From Pedobacter yonginensis (GTDB lineage Bacteria; Bacteroidota; Bacteroidia; Sphingobacteriales; Sphingobacteriaceae): DNA of 64,000 nt. Location of the stretch: positions 124,001 to 188,000 of the forward strand of contig NZ_QGNZ01000002.1 of NCBI RefSeq assembly GCF_003173595.1, given 5' to 3'. Both the position numbers and the translations under genes were made by a program. Positions 63,701 to 64,000 of the stretch are shown here, piece by piece; position 1 is the stretch's first letter; the number at the start of each line of letters is the position of its first letter. The notes below the pieces were generated by a model that was not told where the DNA came from, did no database searches, and was given only the letters and a program-made list of their open reading frames with translations.

Positions 63701-64000
63701 AATTACCGCTCCAGCCGTTTCGCAACCATTTGCGGTTGCTGTAACGGTGTAGTTATAACTTCCTGCGGCTAAACTCGCATCCGTTGTAAAGGTTGGCCCA
63801 TCTTTACCCGCTTGGTAAGTTGTACCCAGATACCATTTATAGTTAAGGTTAGCTTGAGGGTTTTGAACACTTAATACGGCGGATGTTCCTTCACAAATAT
63901 TGTTCACCGAGGCTTGAACCGTTGGAACAGGAATTGTTCTTTGGGCATAATTTAGATTTACAGAAGTTAATGCACCTAAAAGCCCTGAATTCAATCGAAG
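60740..64000 (-). CDS. Ig-repeat adhesin with gliding-motility C-terminal domain (5' end cut by window)
   Basis: At least 1086 residues are visible; the start lies beyond the right edge, because the frame remains open through base 64000. Ten Ig-like modules of ~86-90 residues follow each other, each starting around (N/S)-x-(I/S)C-x-G-x-S and ending -x-x-VTVNP. Modules 3-7 are closely related (NP-x-FTWYSDA, TTYYVTVKGDNKCEN). A fibronectin-III-like module (SITFGWPAISGAIAYEVSTD) follows, then the type B T9SS sorting domain (YIPNIFTPNNDGKNDLFLI ... GWDGTFKGVNQPVGVYVYIV). It is probably a cell-surface adhesin exported by T9SS with the PorP/SprF protein encoded next. Confidence 0.92.
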   Translation of the reverse strand, partial: LRLNSGLLGALTSVNLNYAQRTIPVPTVQASVNNICEGTSAVLSVQNPQANLNYKWYLGTTYQAGKDGPTFTTDASLAAGSYNYTVTATANGCETAGAVITITVVAPPAPPVPTLGNPLTTCIGTPATLSVQASSGVVYNWYDAPTAGNLLVSNNSSFTTSASLAPGIYDYYVEAVNAGGTSCTNPARTKISITVNPSATASDVSINGNTSLCTSGVAVLTASSTTVNNPIFTWYSDAALTTTVFTGPVYTTPAISATTKYYVTVNGSNKCANTAGNAAEVTISINPVAGASDINLSGATTLCGGSSVTLTASSTTVINPIFTWYSDAGLTTVAYVGSIFSTPVLSSNTTYYVTVKGDNRCENTSATAKAITVTVNPSATDADISASGNTTICQGSSTVLSASSSTVNNPVFTWYSDASLTTVAFVGVTFNTPILNVSTTYYVTVKGDNKCENAPSNAKVVTVTVKAFATAADITLNNAQICSGTSAVLMASSLTVTQPIFTWYSDASLTNVVFTGPTFTVPVTTTTNYYVTVRGANKCENTPANAKVVTVTVNPLASTTDIIANNAVICAGSSTTLTASSPTVTNPVFTWYTDAALTNVSFIGATFVTPNLSVNTTYYVTVKGDNKCENAPGNAKVVSVTVNALPSNPIVSTTGTNICAGEATSLSIQNPQAGITYEWYDAATGGNLLFTGTTYTTPALSATKAYYVNAVNATGCNTASARVQVTVVVNPRPNVPAVSANNVSTCTGSSTILIVSTPQSGVVYNWYTTATGGTLVATGTTFTTPAITANVTYYVEGASGSCISTSRTAVNVSPLPVPVAPSSVTVNSSPICSGSTAILTVNNPLANLIYRWYASSSGGAFLAEGVTFTTPTLTSTTTYYVESVALGGCSSPTRTAVTVNVLPVLDRPVVSVQAITSNSITFGWPAISGAIAYEVSTDNGLSWQAPTSGSAGTTFLVSGLKPDQSVTLIVRAKGQIDCQTSANSAPFTGKATNPLGNEIYIPNIFTPNNDGKNDLFLIYGNTIASARMTIYTQWGQLIYQSDNVANGWDGTFKGVNQPVGVYVYIVDVKFADGTSVMKKGTVTLIR

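Overview
The window looks like a chromosomal segment of a Bacteroidota bacterium, most likely a Pedobacter-like member of the Sphingobacteriaceae. The evidence is the AT-rich sequence (roughly high-30s % GC by eye), promoter-like TAnnTTTG boxes with little Shine-Dalgarno signal, a PorP/SprF plus gliding-motility C-terminal-domain adhesin module typical of the type IX secretion system (T9SS), a Bacteroidota-style IleRS and DksA-like protein, and many duplicated intergenic repeats. The genus is an inference.

Layout. 0-8.4 kb: amino-acid permease, a 54-aa membrane peptide, a methyltransferase, a UbiA-like membrane protein, a five-unit tandem repeat, an MMPL/RND exporter, recO, two identical tRNA-Val genes and two small membrane proteins. 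8.4-17.6 kb: ileS, a DksA/TraR-like gene, lspA, a DUF2809 gene, sucB and sucA. 17.7-25.2 kb: cryptochrome-DASH, a DUF4139 (MuiA-like) protein with embedded SusC-like motifs, a duplicated ~295-bp repeat, a TIGR01777 epimerase, a class I photolyase and two FKBP lipoproteins. 25.5-37.2 kb: a fatty-acid degradation block (marR-fadN-fadA-[four-helix-bundle gene]-fadE, reading leftwards), an OmpA-family protein, gamma-glutamyltransferase and an acyl-CoA ligase. 37.4-50.5 kb: a beta-barrel protein, an M61 peptidase, a tripartite RND efflux operon, a GlcNAc-kinase-like gene, a receiver-only regulator, nested duplications, htpG and an orphan HsdR-N nuclease-fold gene.

50.5-57.6 kb holds the most unusual locus. 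Seven short genes (45-49 codons), each too short for routine gene finding, lie in tandem on the minus strand at 51750-52913. They encode near-identical peptides with a Lys-rich leader (K-[LI]-[AS]-KKT-x-F-x-[YF]-KS) and an invariant core SDQSQTQVTLGTFA, and none contains cysteine. An eighth, decayed copy without a start codon lies at 51601-51756. The array is bracketed by a LytTR response regulator and a LytS-type histidine kinase. A full-length LanB-type (glutamylation plus elimination) dehydratase of 934 aa follows. Short DNA motifs are shared between the region upstream of the regulator and the divergent kinase/precursor promoter region. I interpret the locus as a cysteine-free RiPP system in which a lantibiotic dehydratase acts on a multi-copy Ser/Thr core, probably controlled by its own two-component system. 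No LanC cyclase, ABC exporter or leader peptidase is visible in the window.

57.6-64 kb: a three-gene T9SS-type module, read leftwards: an Ig-repeat adhesin with a gliding-motility C-terminal domain (cut by the window edge), a PorP/SprF outer-membrane protein and a TPR-PD40-OmpA lipoprotein-like protein.
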